Assembly: GCA_964653655.1 (NCBI GenBank)
Contig: CAZZHG010000013.1
Span: forward strand, 1 to 64,000
DNA: 64,000 bases
Direction: 5' to 3'
From: CAZZHG01 sp964653655
GTDB taxonomy: Bacteria; Bdellovibrionota; FAC87; UBA2466
Below the pieces are notes generated by a model, which saw only the letters and a list, made by a program, of their open reading frames with translations, was not told the origin of the DNA and did no database searches. Shown piece after piece: positions 43,004 through 50,874 of this stretch (positions are counted from its first letter, which is position 1; each line of letters begins with the position of its first letter). Both the position numbers and the translations under genes were made by a program.

Positions 43004-43375
43004 TCAGAACTCGATGGAGTAGAGACCGTCCGCGGTGTAGGTGCCGCGGTACTTGGCGCCGTCGAAACGCGCCGATCCGTAACGCACCCCGGGAACCGAC
43101 TCGCTGCCTTTGCGGCACGCCCGAAGCTCGATGCTCATGTCGGCCGGGTACTCCCAGGTCAACTTCAGCTGGCAGCTGCGTTTTTGGTTCTTCACGTACC
43201 AGACCACGTTGTAGACCGCGGTGTCCTGACCGGCGGAGAGTTTCGTTCCTTCCATGACGAAGGAAAAGTTATTCTGACCGCCCTGGGCATTCACCGTCAG
43301 AGCCGTCGGAAAAGCGCCGAACGCCGAGCCGGCGAGGGCGAGAGAGGCGAAACAAAGAGCCAATTTACTTTTCAC
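43004..43375 (-). CDS. Small exported hypothetical protein
   Basis: 123 residues with a signal peptide (VKSKLALCFASLALAGSAFG) and a beta-rich mature domain with two cysteines (RSCQLKLTWEYP; LRACRKGS). The start is GTG 43375 with an AAAGGG Shine-Dalgarno seven bases upstream; an ATG at 43402 would bury the signal peptide. No family recognised. Confidence 0.6.
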   Translation of the reverse strand: MKSKLALCFASLALAGSAFGAFPTALTVNAQGGQNNFSFVMEGTKLSAGQDTAVYNVVWYVKNQKRSCQLKLTWEYPADMSIELRACRKGSESVPGVRYGSARFDGAKYRGTYTADGLYSIEF

Positions 43376-43469
43376 GGGTATCCCTTTCGGGGCCGCCGTC
43401 ATGACGGCCCATTTGAAAGGGGCAAGTACCACGCCGGCCGGAACCGGCACATTTCTCATTTGGTAAAGA

Positions 43470-44720
43470 TCAGGCGTGATTGATGGCCCAGATGGCGAAG
43501 GCATTGATGGCGACGGAGAGAAACCCCAGTACGGCAATGAGAATCCGGCCCCACTCCTTGTCGGGCCTGAGCCCCAAGAGAGCAAGCGGAATGAGAAACG
43601 GAAAGGCATCGGTCCAATAACGGGTTCCGTACTGGGCCATCCCCGTACCGATGAAAAAGAGGTACGGAGTCATGATTCCCACGGCCCCGATGGTAAGCGC
43701 CGCAAGTTTTCCTCTCGCGAAATAGATCCCTGGAACGGCACCGATGAGAAACGGGCTGAGAAACCAAAGCGACTGGCCTTCCGCGGGGAAAAGCGCGTAT
43801 GGAAATCTCGGAACGAACAAAGGCAGCGTGGAGAAATACAGCCTCAGGTTACGGAAGAAATACTGCGTCCCGAAAGGAAACGCTTCGAGCCCCCACGAAC
43901 GAAAGATAGCGGAGTACGGAGTCAGCAGAGCGTCTCCGGTCATCGCGTGGTTGAGCGGCAACGTCACGCCGTACGGAATGGCGGCGCCGGCGAAAAAAAC
44001 GGCCACCGCCTTGACCTCCCCCTTCTTCTTTTTCGCTTTCCGGAAGTAAGTCCAAAACAGAAAGAGAAACGCCGGCAGGGAAAACAGAAGCAAGGGACGG
44101 CAGCAGCTCGCGATTCCGAACGCCAGGCCCGCGAGAAACGGCCACCGCTTTTGAAACGACAACAACAGAGCGAGCAGGAGGAACGCGTTCCCTTCACCGT
44201 GCATCAAACGCCAGACATCGCCTTCGCGCACGGAGTGCAAAATCATGGTGCCGAGCAGGTAAAGGAAGGCGCCCGCCGGAGCCGCCTTTTTCAGCTCGGG
44301 AATCGTATTCAACAGATGAAACAACAAAAAAGCCGAGGCGAGATAAAACGTCGCCGAGGCATAGGTCTGCGAGAAAGTCTCGGAGGTCAACGCGGCGAAA
44401 GGAAGCAGAAGAATGGAAGCCATCGGCGGGTAGCCGACGTAAAAACGCCCGTGCCTCTCGTACATCTCCCACCAGGAGATTTTTTGAGTGAAATAGAGCT
44501 TCCCCTCGAGCATCCGCCGGGCGAGCCAAAGGGGGGCGTCGTAAGATCTGTGCTCGGCGAGCAGATAAACGGTGGCGGCAAGAAGCAGAAAGAGCGGAAG
44601 GTCGCGGGCGGGCTCCGGGAAAAGCCGCGCCGCCAGTTCGAGAATGGCCTCGTGAACGTTCACGAGAAACCGGCTCGTCGAAGCCTTCCAGGATTTGAGC
44701 TTACCGTGTCGAGCGCGCAT
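43470..44720 (-). CDS. Polytopic membrane protein, GT-C glycosyltransferase-like
   Basis: 416 residues with about 10-11 hydrophobic helices. The first periplasmic loop after helix 1 contains a YDAPLWLARRMLEGKLYFTQ segment and a YPPMASILLLPFAAL helix, as in GT-C (ArnT/PMT/DUF2029-type) glycosyltransferases, which use polyprenyl-linked sugars on the outer face of the inner membrane. Later loops include GMAQYGTRYWTDAFPFLIPL, the position of the conserved RY-W/D motif in related proteins. The catalytic Asp cannot be assigned with confidence. It stands alone, 46 bp upstream of (and divergent in function from) the short TIGR02147 gene on the same strand. Confidence 0.65.
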   Translation of the reverse strand: MRARHGKLKSWKASTSRFLVNVHEAILELAARLFPEPARDLPLFLLLAATVYLLAEHRSYDAPLWLARRMLEGKLYFTQKISWWEMYERHGRFYVGYPPMASILLLPFAALTSETFSQTYASATFYLASAFLLFHLLNTIPELKKAAPAGAFLYLLGTMILHSVREGDVWRLMHGEGNAFLLLALLLSFQKRWPFLAGLAFGIASCCRPLLLFSLPAFLFLFWTYFRKAKKKKGEVKAVAVFFAGAAIPYGVTLPLNHAMTGDALLTPYSAIFRSWGLEAFPFGTQYFFRNLRLYFSTLPLFVPRFPYALFPAEGQSLWFLSPFLIGAVPGIYFARGKLAALTIGAVGIMTPYLFFIGTGMAQYGTRYWTDAFPFLIPLALLGLRPDKEWGRILIAVLGFLSVAINAFAIWAINHA

Positions 44721-44766
44721 GATGCCGAACTAGATTCTACACGAAAGCCCGGTGGCCGCGCCGGGT

Positions 44767-45096
44767 CTATCCCGCCGTCGAAGCCATCGGAGACAGCGCT
44801 TGCCACTGCCTCCGCCGCTCGAGCAACTCCCTTAGCCGCTGATTTCCCGCCCGGCTGATCTGAACCAGAGTGAGAAAGTACTGGCTTTCCGGTTCGCTCA
44901 ACTCGAGAAAGACCGCCACCTCCGAAGCCTGTTCGGGAGTGAGATCTCTCACTCCGCGGAAAATCTGGCTGACGAGAGTGGGGTGGACGCGAAGGTGCAG
45001 CGCCATTTTCTGGTACTGCCCTCTTCCGGCCCGGGCCATCTCGCGGATTCGGTTACGAACGAAGAGTTTGTAGTCGTTATATTCGAAGATACCCAT
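44767..45096 (-). CDS. Short TIGR02147-family protein (N-terminal HTH part only)
   Basis: 109 residues. It begins MGIFEYNDYKLFVRNRIREM and continues with a helix-turn-helix-like stretch (MALHLRVHPTLVSQIFRGVR, then DLTPEQASEVAVFLELSEPE), the pattern of the TIGR02147 N-terminus. Full-length members have about 270 residues; the regulatory C-terminal part is missing, and a complete paralogue is present at 60184. It may be a naturally short regulator or a remnant. Start ATG 45096. An inverted repeat (TACTTA-TAG-TAAGTA) lies about 75 bp upstream. Confidence 0.75.
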   Translation of the reverse strand: MGIFEYNDYKLFVRNRIREMARAGRGQYQKMALHLRVHPTLVSQIFRGVRDLTPEQASEVAVFLELSEPESQYFLTLVQISRAGNQRLRELLERRRQWQALSPMASTAG

Positions 45097-45170
45097 GAAA
45101 CCAGTTTAGGGAGAGATCCTTGCCGAACTGTTAAAGTCGGGAAATCGGCAATATTACTATTGGTTTCAAT

Positions 45171-45185
45171 TACTTATAGTAAGTA
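45171..45185. promoter_or_regulatory. Candidate operator upstream of the short TIGR02147 gene
   Basis: TACTTA-TAG-TAAGTA, a 6-bp inverted repeat in an AT-rich stretch between the serpin 3' end and the TIGR02147 start. With the preceding AAT it contains ATTACTTA, also found in the palindrome before sulP copy 2. Confidence 0.3.
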
Positions 45186-45211
45186 GCCCGGCGGCCGGAT
45201 GGCCGCCGGGC
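45186..45211 (-). terminator. GC-rich hairpin after the serpin gene
   Basis: GCCCGGCGGCC (45186-45196) pairs with GGCCGCCGGGC (45201-45211), loop of four, 10 bp beyond the serpin stop on the minus strand. There is only a weak T-rich sequence after it. Confidence 0.6.
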
Positions 45212-45220
45212 CAGACGGGA

Positions 45221-46441
45221 TTAGTTTTCCGGCTGGTTTTTCTTCACAGGGAGCTTACCGCCCTCCGGTTCCGAGATGCTGCCCAGGAACAACAGCGCGC
45301 CGGTGCGCTTGCACCGGATACCGAACAGGTAAGGCCGGTTCACTTCCATCTGGAAGTCGTACTGCGGAATGGCGGAAGCGCCGACGGAGATGGAGGTCAC
45401 CGCGGCGGCAATCGTGCCTTCCTCGAAGACTTTCACGTAAGTCTTCTGCAACACGCTGGTCACCGCCACATTTTCGTCCGTAATGGAGCTGAAGTCGGCC
45501 TTGTTGAAATCGAAGGCCTCCTTCATTCCGAGCGCCTTCAGCGAATCGTCGAGCGCCGCTTCCATGGAGAACTCGAGGCTCGGCAGCGAAAGGGTTCCGA
45601 AAGATCCCTTCGAAGCGTCGAGACCGGCGAGAATCTGCTGCCAGGCCGCGCCCGTGAGCGAGGCCTCGAATTTCGCGAGATCCGTGGGAACCACGACCAC
45701 CATGTCCGCGTCCTGGGCCTTGCCGTAAGGAAGAGAGATGGCTTCGTAGTTCGCGGTCTTCACGTGGTGCGCGGCCGAGTAAGTAGTGTTCATGAAAGGA
45801 ACCTGAACCCGCGTGCCATCGGCCTTTCGGAACTCGGAGTCCTGGGTGTAGTTGGGCTCGAACGGTTCCGTCCATTTCGCGTCGAAGTAGGTCGCGTTGA
45901 TGAGAATGAGGCGAAGGTCCGGAGGAAGCGGAGACGCAACGATGGAGTCGATCTTGTTGTTGGTCTTTGCTTTAACCCAGTCGTTGATCGTCTGAGGCGC
46001 GATCGGAAGCGAGAAGTCGAGCTCCTCCACGGTCGCGCTGTAATTCGTCCGCAGCACGTTGGTGAAATCCTGCTTCAGATCGTAGCCCTTTTTCCCCCAG
46101 AGGGAGTTGGCGATACCGAGAGTGAAGTCCCGGCCGGTCTGAAGCTTCGACATGAGAAGCAGGTTCGCGTCGTTCAGCTCTTCGCGCGTGATGCCCGCGA
46201 GAGCCAGCGTCGTCTCAATACCCGCGCGCGTGGTGCCTTCCGCTCCGTTATCGAGCATGGATAGAGCAAGGAACGCGGACGTCGGGGAGAGGAACTTGTT
46301 CCCCTTCGCCGAACGGGCCGTGCTGGCCTTGAAGAGATTGACTCCGAATTGATTGTTGGCCCGGGCCGCCGTGCGCGCGTCGATGGCGAGCGCCGAGGTT
46401 CCCACGGCAAGAGCCGCTAGAACCGAAAAGAAACGTTTCAT
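45221..46441 (-). CDS. Exported serpin (serine protease inhibitor)
   Basis: 406 residues: a signal peptide (MKRFFSVLAALAVGTSALAI) and a complete serpin domain. Landmarks include NKFLSPTSAFLALSMLDNGA, the breach/shutter NATYFDAKW, and the C-terminal NRPYLFGIRCKRTGALLFLG. The reactive-loop hinge is E340-E341-G342-T343 followed by IAAAVT, which is close to the inhibitory consensus; P13 is Ile instead of Glu. Counting from the hinge, P1-P1' would be S356-A357, suggesting elastase-like or broad small-residue targets. ATG 46441 has an AGGAGG Shine-Dalgarno. It is likely released to the periplasm or outside to protect the cell from its own or foreign proteases. Confidence 0.93.
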   Translation of the reverse strand: MKRFFSVLAALAVGTSALAIDARTAARANNQFGVNLFKASTARSAKGNKFLSPTSAFLALSMLDNGAEGTTRAGIETTLALAGITREELNDANLLLMSKLQTGRDFTLGIANSLWGKKGYDLKQDFTNVLRTNYSATVEELDFSLPIAPQTINDWVKAKTNNKIDSIVASPLPPDLRLILINATYFDAKWTEPFEPNYTQDSEFRKADGTRVQVPFMNTTYSAAHHVKTANYEAISLPYGKAQDADMVVVVPTDLAKFEASLTGAAWQQILAGLDASKGSFGTLSLPSLEFSMEAALDDSLKALGMKEAFDFNKADFSSITDENVAVTSVLQKTYVKVFEEGTIAAAVTSISVGASAIPQYDFQMEVNRPYLFGIRCKRTGALLFLGSISEPEGGKLPVKKNQPEN

Positions 46442-46623
46442 GTTACCTCCTAAAAAGATCGCCGAAGGGCGAGTGCAAACGAACGCTAGGTTTGCCTACC
46501 TCCCGCGTCAATGGCCGAGTGTCTCGGGAGTGACACGAGATGGTGAAACCTTCCCCACGCGTCTCATGCACGAGACGGGCCGACGAGTTTGTAGAGCTCG
46601 GTGTAAATCTATTTCCGACTTCG

Positions 46624-46650
46624 TGAGACGTTTTGAGACTTTTTGAGAGG
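46624..46650. repeat. Helically phased TGAGA repeats upstream of the serpin gene
   Basis: TGAGA occurs at 46624, 46634 and 46644, exactly 10 bp apart, within T-rich sequence about 185 bp upstream of the serpin start. The rest of the 284-bp region 46442-46725 holds small inverted repeats built on GTCTC/GAGAC (for example near 46560) and no gene I can support. Confidence 0.35.
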
Positions 46651-46725
46651 GGGATTGTCGATGTCGACGAGCTCAGCCGTGCAAGGAGCGACGGTCCATC
46701 AACAACTGTGTGGTACGCGCCGGCC

Positions 46726-47415
46726 TTACTGAAACTTGAGCGTACCGAACCGTTTCGGATCGTGAAACTTCGTTACGATGGGGCTCCAGGTCCAGTTGGA
46801 AGTTCCTTCGTCGTAATCGATCCGATAGAAGTTGGCGCGCCATTCGGACCCGGCCGCGGGCGGAACGTTTTGAAGGGGGCGAAACAGATCGAACGGCAAA
46901 TAGAACTCCGCCGTCCACCCGCCCGCGGGGCTTCCGGTCTTCTTCTGACCGCCCTGGACGGTGGTCGCTTTGCGTGCCTTTCTGCCTTCCTTGTATCCCC
47001 ATGGCAACCAGCCCTGGAATTTTCCGTCGAGGTTGGGAACGAGCATTGGCAACTCCCGTCCCAAGGGAGAGATCGCGTATTCCAGGTAAATCGGAGTTTT
47101 CTCGTCGGGCCAGAAGAAGGCCTCGAACACGTCTTCCAGCCAGAGCTCGGAAAAATCCTCGGTCTTCGAGGCGGTGACTTTCTTGTCAGCCCCCTGAAAC
47201 AGAACGTAGATTCCCGTCGTCGAATAGAGAATCTTGAACCGGGACAGCTCCGGGCGCCGGCCCGCCGCCGTAAGCGGCTCCCAGGACGCTCGTTCCCACG
47301 CGGCTTGAGTCCCCTGCCCGTTCAGATCGAAATCGGCCGTCTTGAAGACGGTCAGAGTCTTTGATTCCGCGAACGCAACTCCGGCGGCGAGCAGCAACGT
47401 CAAGAACAGGGGCAT
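46726..47415 (-). CDS. Exported carbohydrate-binding family 9-like protein
   Basis: 229 residues with a signal peptide (MPLFLTLLLAAGVAFAES). The single domain fits the CBM9/DOMON-like fold used by many exported proteins: LYSTTGIYVLFQGADKKVTA, DVFEAFFWPDEKTPIYLEYA and a WTAEFYLPFDLF strand late in the protein. It probably binds carbohydrate outside the cytoplasm. ATG 47415 has a GGGAGGAG Shine-Dalgarno; longer starts at 47433 and 47466 are not supported. Confidence 0.75.
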   Translation of the reverse strand: MPLFLTLLLAAGVAFAESKTLTVFKTADFDLNGQGTQAAWERASWEPLTAAGRRPELSRFKILYSTTGIYVLFQGADKKVTASKTEDFSELWLEDVFEAFFWPDEKTPIYLEYAISPLGRELPMLVPNLDGKFQGWLPWGYKEGRKARKATTVQGGQKKTGSPAGGWTAEFYLPFDLFRPLQNVPPAAGSEWRANFYRIDYDEGTSNWTWSPIVTKFHDPKRFGTLKFQ

Positions 47416-47487
47416 GGATCTCCTCCCGGCCATCTCAGGTCGTCTTCTTTTTCGTGGCCCACACATTATAGGCTAAGATGTTACCGC

Positions 47488-48213
47488 TTGGTTCGTAAGA
47501 GAAAGAAACCGGATTATCGACGATTGGCGCTCGCGGCGGCGATCCTTTCGGCCCTCGGCCTGGGACTCGGCGCGTTCAGCATTCGTCCCTTCACCAAGCT
47601 TTACCTTCCGTGGATCCTGGCCCGGCAGTGGACTCGGGTTCATTTTCAAAGCCCTCCCAATCCCGCCTGCTTCGAGGAAATGAAACTCCGGGGAATGAAG
47701 TACGAGCCGCTCACGCTCGGGCCGCAGCACACGGGGATGGGTTGCGCCCTCGATACGGGAGTCAGGGTTTTCTCGGGGATATTTACCAACCTCAACGTCT
47801 CGGTGGATCCGCAGATGCCCACGTTGAGCGGAACTTGCGCGATGGCCCTTCGCATCGAGCAGTTCAACTCCGACGTCGTCGTGCCGCTCGCCCAAAAGTA
47901 CTTTCAGGCCAAGCCCACCGTTTTTCACAATAAGGGCGGATACTCCTGCCGCGCCCAGAGGACTTTCTTCTCGGTCATGAGCGAGCATGCGTTCGGCGAG
48001 GCTTTCGACATCGGTGGGTACGTCTTCGAGGACGGCCGCAAAATCGACGTGGAAACCGACTACGGAAAAACCACTCCCGCGGGAGATTTTTTCAAGGAGC
48101 TTGCGGCCGCCGCGTGCCGTAGCTTCGGAACCGTCCTCGGCCCTCCTTACGACGAGGCCCACAAGGATCATCTTCACGTCTCGATTGGCTTTCCCAGGCT
48201 CTGCGTTTACTGA
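47488..48213 (+). CDS. Extensin-like C-terminal domain protein (M15-type fold)
   Basis: 241 residues with one N-terminal membrane helix (about 12-30), the rest outside the inner membrane. The domain matches the bacterial extensin-like family, related to the D-Ala-D-Ala-cleaving M15 fold: zinc-site residues H167 and D174 in SEHAFGEAFDIGG and H228/H230 in HKDHLHV. A role in peptidoglycan trimming is likely, consistent with the neighbouring mtgA. The start is TTG 47488; no better codon exists. The 3' end overlaps mtgA by 7 bp, convergent. Confidence 0.8.
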   Translation: MVRKRKKPDYRRLALAAAILSALGLGLGAFSIRPFTKLYLPWILARQWTRVHFQSPPNPACFEEMKLRGMKYEPLTLGPQHTGMGCALDTGVRVFSGIFTNLNVSVDPQMPTLSGTCAMALRIEQFNSDVVVPLAQKYFQAKPTVFHNKGGYSCRAQRTFFSVMSEHAFGEAFDIGGYVFEDGRKIDVETDYGKTTPAGDFFKELAAAACRSFGTVLGPPYDEAHKDHLHVSIGFPRLCVY

Positions 48214-49070
48214 GGGCCGCCGGCGGAAAGTTCCCGATCCAAGCCGCATTCGGATCTGAGATACGCTTCCACGGGCGGAATATCCTTCAAACCCAGATTG
48301 AGCGTGCCTTCCCGGTTCATTCTCTCCTCGAGAAAAACATTCGCGCTGCCGGCCTGGGAGGCGTCGATTACGCCGGCTTTCTGAAGCTGACCCAGCAAGC
48401 GATTCTGAACGCCCATCGCCCGAGCCCGGTTCGCTCCGGTCAATGGACTCTTGGGGGCCGCGAGAAGGCTAGCCAGAAATATTGCTCCGCCGGCATCCAC
48501 TTGAGAGGGACTCTGGCCCAAGTAGAGACTCGCCGCCTCGGTCGCCCCCCAGACTCCATCGCCCCACTCGACGACATTCAAATAGATTTCGAGGATTCGC
48601 TTCTTATCCAGCTCCGCTTCGAGTGCTATCGCCCAAAAAGCTTCCCTCCCTTTGCGAAAGACCGATCGCTCCGGCCCGAGGAAAAGATTACGGGCGAGCT
48701 GCTGAGTGAGGGTGCTGGCGCCCCACAGTCTGCCGCTTTCCAAGTTCGACGAAACGGTTTTTTGAACCTGACTCCAATCGAAAGCGCCGTGGCGAAAGAA
48801 GGCGCGATCCTCGGCCTTCAGAACCGCGCAAACGAGATAAGGAGAAAAAGCGGAAAGAGGGGTCCACCGCTTGAGCGTGCCGCCCGGCGTCTGCTTTTCG
48901 AGAAAGGCCGTCGTCTTGGGACTTTTCAACGCAAGTGGTCTGATTTGAGATCGAAGCACCGCGAAGTAGACGCCGAGAACCAGCGTCAGAACGCCCACGC
49001 CCAAACCGGCGAGGAAAAGCCGGGGCCGCCTTGGCGGCCGTTTGGGTTTCTTCTTGGATTTCAAAGCCAT
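48207..49070 (-). CDS. mtgA: Monofunctional peptidoglycan glycosyltransferase
   Basis: 287 residues. It polymerises lipid II into glycan strands outside the inner membrane. The N-terminus has a very basic cytoplasmic segment and one membrane helix (about 18-40). GT51 motifs are present: the catalytic E87 in AVLKAEDRAFFRHGAFDW, GASTLTQQLARNLFL and KKRILEIYLNVVEWGDGVWG. No transpeptidase domain follows. The C-terminal 60 residues extend beyond most MtgA proteins. Start ATG 49070. Confidence 0.93.
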   Translation of the reverse strand: MALKSKKKPKRPPRRPRLFLAGLGVGVLTLVLGVYFAVLRSQIRPLALKSPKTTAFLEKQTPGGTLKRWTPLSAFSPYLVCAVLKAEDRAFFRHGAFDWSQVQKTVSSNLESGRLWGASTLTQQLARNLFLGPERSVFRKGREAFWAIALEAELDKKRILEIYLNVVEWGDGVWGATEAASLYLGQSPSQVDAGGAIFLASLLAAPKSPLTGANRARAMGVQNRLLGQLQKAGVIDASQAGSANVFLEERMNREGTLNLGLKDIPPVEAYLRSECGLDRELSAGGPQ

Positions 49071-49098
49071 CGACGCCCTATGCTACTATTGGAGTCCT

Positions 49099-50874
49099 AT
49101 GAAAACAAAAGCCCGGGCGGCCCGTGTGAAGTTCGCGGCGGCAGCCGGGTTTGCCGCCTTGGGAATGCTCGCGTGGTATTGGCTCCGCCCCCGCCCCCTT
49201 CCCCCCGCCGCCGATCCGAAACGAGCTCTCGTCGAGTCCTATCTGGCCCAGGTCTACCCCGCTTCGCTCTCTCTTTTCTCCGACGGGAACCGGATCCTTC
49301 TACGGAGTAGCAGCGAAAAGGGATCGGAGCTCATCGTACATGACCTCCACAAAAATCAAGCGATCACATCGCGGGCATCGGAACATTTGCAGATAAACGC
49401 CTTCCCGTCCCCCGACGGAAGGAAGATCGCCTATCTGGAACGGCTCGCCGATAAAGACGATATGGCGCTGCGGATATGGACCCCCGCCGACAACGGCCTA
49501 CTTTCGCCCCTGATTCCCTCGACCCGCACTTCGAACATAGCCATTCGGTGGAGCCCGGACGGGAAGTATCTAGCCCTCTATTGCGGAAGCAGCGGGTCCA
49601 CGCGGCTGTGTGTTTTGAACGCGGAGAGCGGCACGCTCGTCAGAACTCTCGCGGCGGGACGTAACACGGATTTCGCCTGGGAGCCCGGGCGGCCTTCACT
49701 GGTTTGGCAAAACCGCGAAAGACCGGGAAGCCTCGAGATAATCGACGTAGAACACGGCAACACTCAACCATTGGATGTAGAGAGCGGGGCGGAGATTTCC
49801 CACGTCGACGCCACGACGGGTGACTACCTGGTGACGGCCCGGGGAAAGAACGACGAGTATTTCACTCTCCGCCGCATCCAATGTAAGGAAGGACGTTGCC
49901 GTACCCAAACCGTGCGCAAAGCGGAAGGAGACATCCTCTCGCCGAAATGGATCCAGGGCACGAAGGAGTTTCTCTACCACGTGGCCCAGGCGGACTGGAA
50001 AGAGCCTTGGACGACGCTCTGGCACAGCACGCGCGGGAAGCTGGCCGCGGACCAAGCCGGAGACATGAACTGGCTGGGAACCTCGCGGGACCGATTGGAG
50101 CTCATGGTTCAGTTTTCTTCGCTCCGAGGCATTCCGGAAGTTCGAACGCTCGATATCGAAACCGGAAAGACCCGCCTCGTCTACCGTACGCCTCAAAAAT
50201 CAGTGGGCCATCGTACGTCGCCGGTGTTCCTGCAACTTAAATCGGCCGACGGCACCAACGTTCCCGCCTTTCTTCACAAAGCCGATCCAGACTCGAGAAC
50301 TTGCCGCTCATCGGTGATTCAGATTCACGGTGGCCCCAAAACGAGAGAAACGCCGGCCTGGAAGAGAACTACTCAGCTTCTCGCCGACGAAGGGATGGAT
50401 GTCCTCACGGTGAATTACCGGGGCTCTCAGAGTTTCGGGAAAACCTTCGAGAATCAAAAGGATCTCAAACCACAATCCGAGGACATAGCGGCGGCGGTCG
50501 CTTACCTTCGGAACGAGAGAAAACAGAAAACGATTCTACTTCTCGGACATAGTTACGGAACCTTGCTGGCGCTCAGACAAGCGGCGCAAGGCACGGAGAT
50601 CCCCGTGCTGGTTTCCATAGTGAATCCCGACGGGGACGACGGTTATTGGAAAACGAAGACGATTCCAGGTCCGGTGCTCGCCTTTCAGGGAGGGCTCGAC
50701 GTCGGTTTCTCTCCCAAGGCGGCGCTTAACTGGCTTTGGGCCCGCATGGGAGAAAAGCCGAACTCACTCGATTGGAACGAGTACCCGGCGGATGGACACT
50801 CCTTCACTAGGTTCGATTCAGTCATCGACATGTACACCAAGCTACTGGCGTTACGAAATCGGAGCTGCCGGTGA
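49099..50874 (+). CDS. Membrane-anchored S9 (prolyl oligopeptidase-like) hydrolase
   Basis: 591 residues: an N-terminal anchor or signal (MKTKARAARVKFAAAAGFAA), a beta-propeller-like part (about 60-370, with WSPDGKYLALY and similar blades) and an alpha/beta-hydrolase domain with S485 in LGHSYG, D534 in GGLDVGF and H567 in DGHSF. IQIHGGP and NYRGSQSFG are S9 hallmarks. It is a peptidase or esterase acting outside the cytoplasm. The GTGA overlap with the next gene couples it to the O-antigen-ligase-like protein. ATG 49099 has GGAG upstream; the longer frame from 49042 was rejected. Confidence 0.88.
   Translation: MKTKARAARVKFAAAAGFAALGMLAWYWLRPRPLPPAADPKRALVESYLAQVYPASLSLFSDGNRILLRSSSEKGSELIVHDLHKNQAITSRASEHLQINAFPSPDGRKIAYLERLADKDDMALRIWTPADNGLLSPLIPSTRTSNIAIRWSPDGKYLALYCGSSGSTRLCVLNAESGTLVRTLAAGRNTDFAWEPGRPSLVWQNRERPGSLEIIDVEHGNTQPLDVESGAEISHVDATTGDYLVTARGKNDEYFTLRRIQCKEGRCRTQTVRKAEGDILSPKWIQGTKEFLYHVAQADWKEPWTTLWHSTRGKLAADQAGDMNWLGTSRDRLELMVQFSSLRGIPEVRTLDIETGKTRLVYRTPQKSVGHRTSPVFLQLKSADGTNVPAFLHKADPDSRTCRSSVIQIHGGPKTRETPAWKRTTQLLADEGMDVLTVNYRGSQSFGKTFENQKDLKPQSEDIAAAVAYLRNERKQKTILLLGHSYGTLLALRQAAQGTEIPVLVSIVNPDGDDGYWKTKTIPGPVLAFQGGLDVGFSPKAALNWLWARMGEKPNSLDWNEYPADGHSFTRFDSVIDMYTKLLALRNRSCR

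Noticed and set aside
43476..44858. 460-codon plus-strand open frame opposite the GT-C-like membrane protein
   Set aside because: Highly charged, no motif, and the minus strand shows regular membrane helices.
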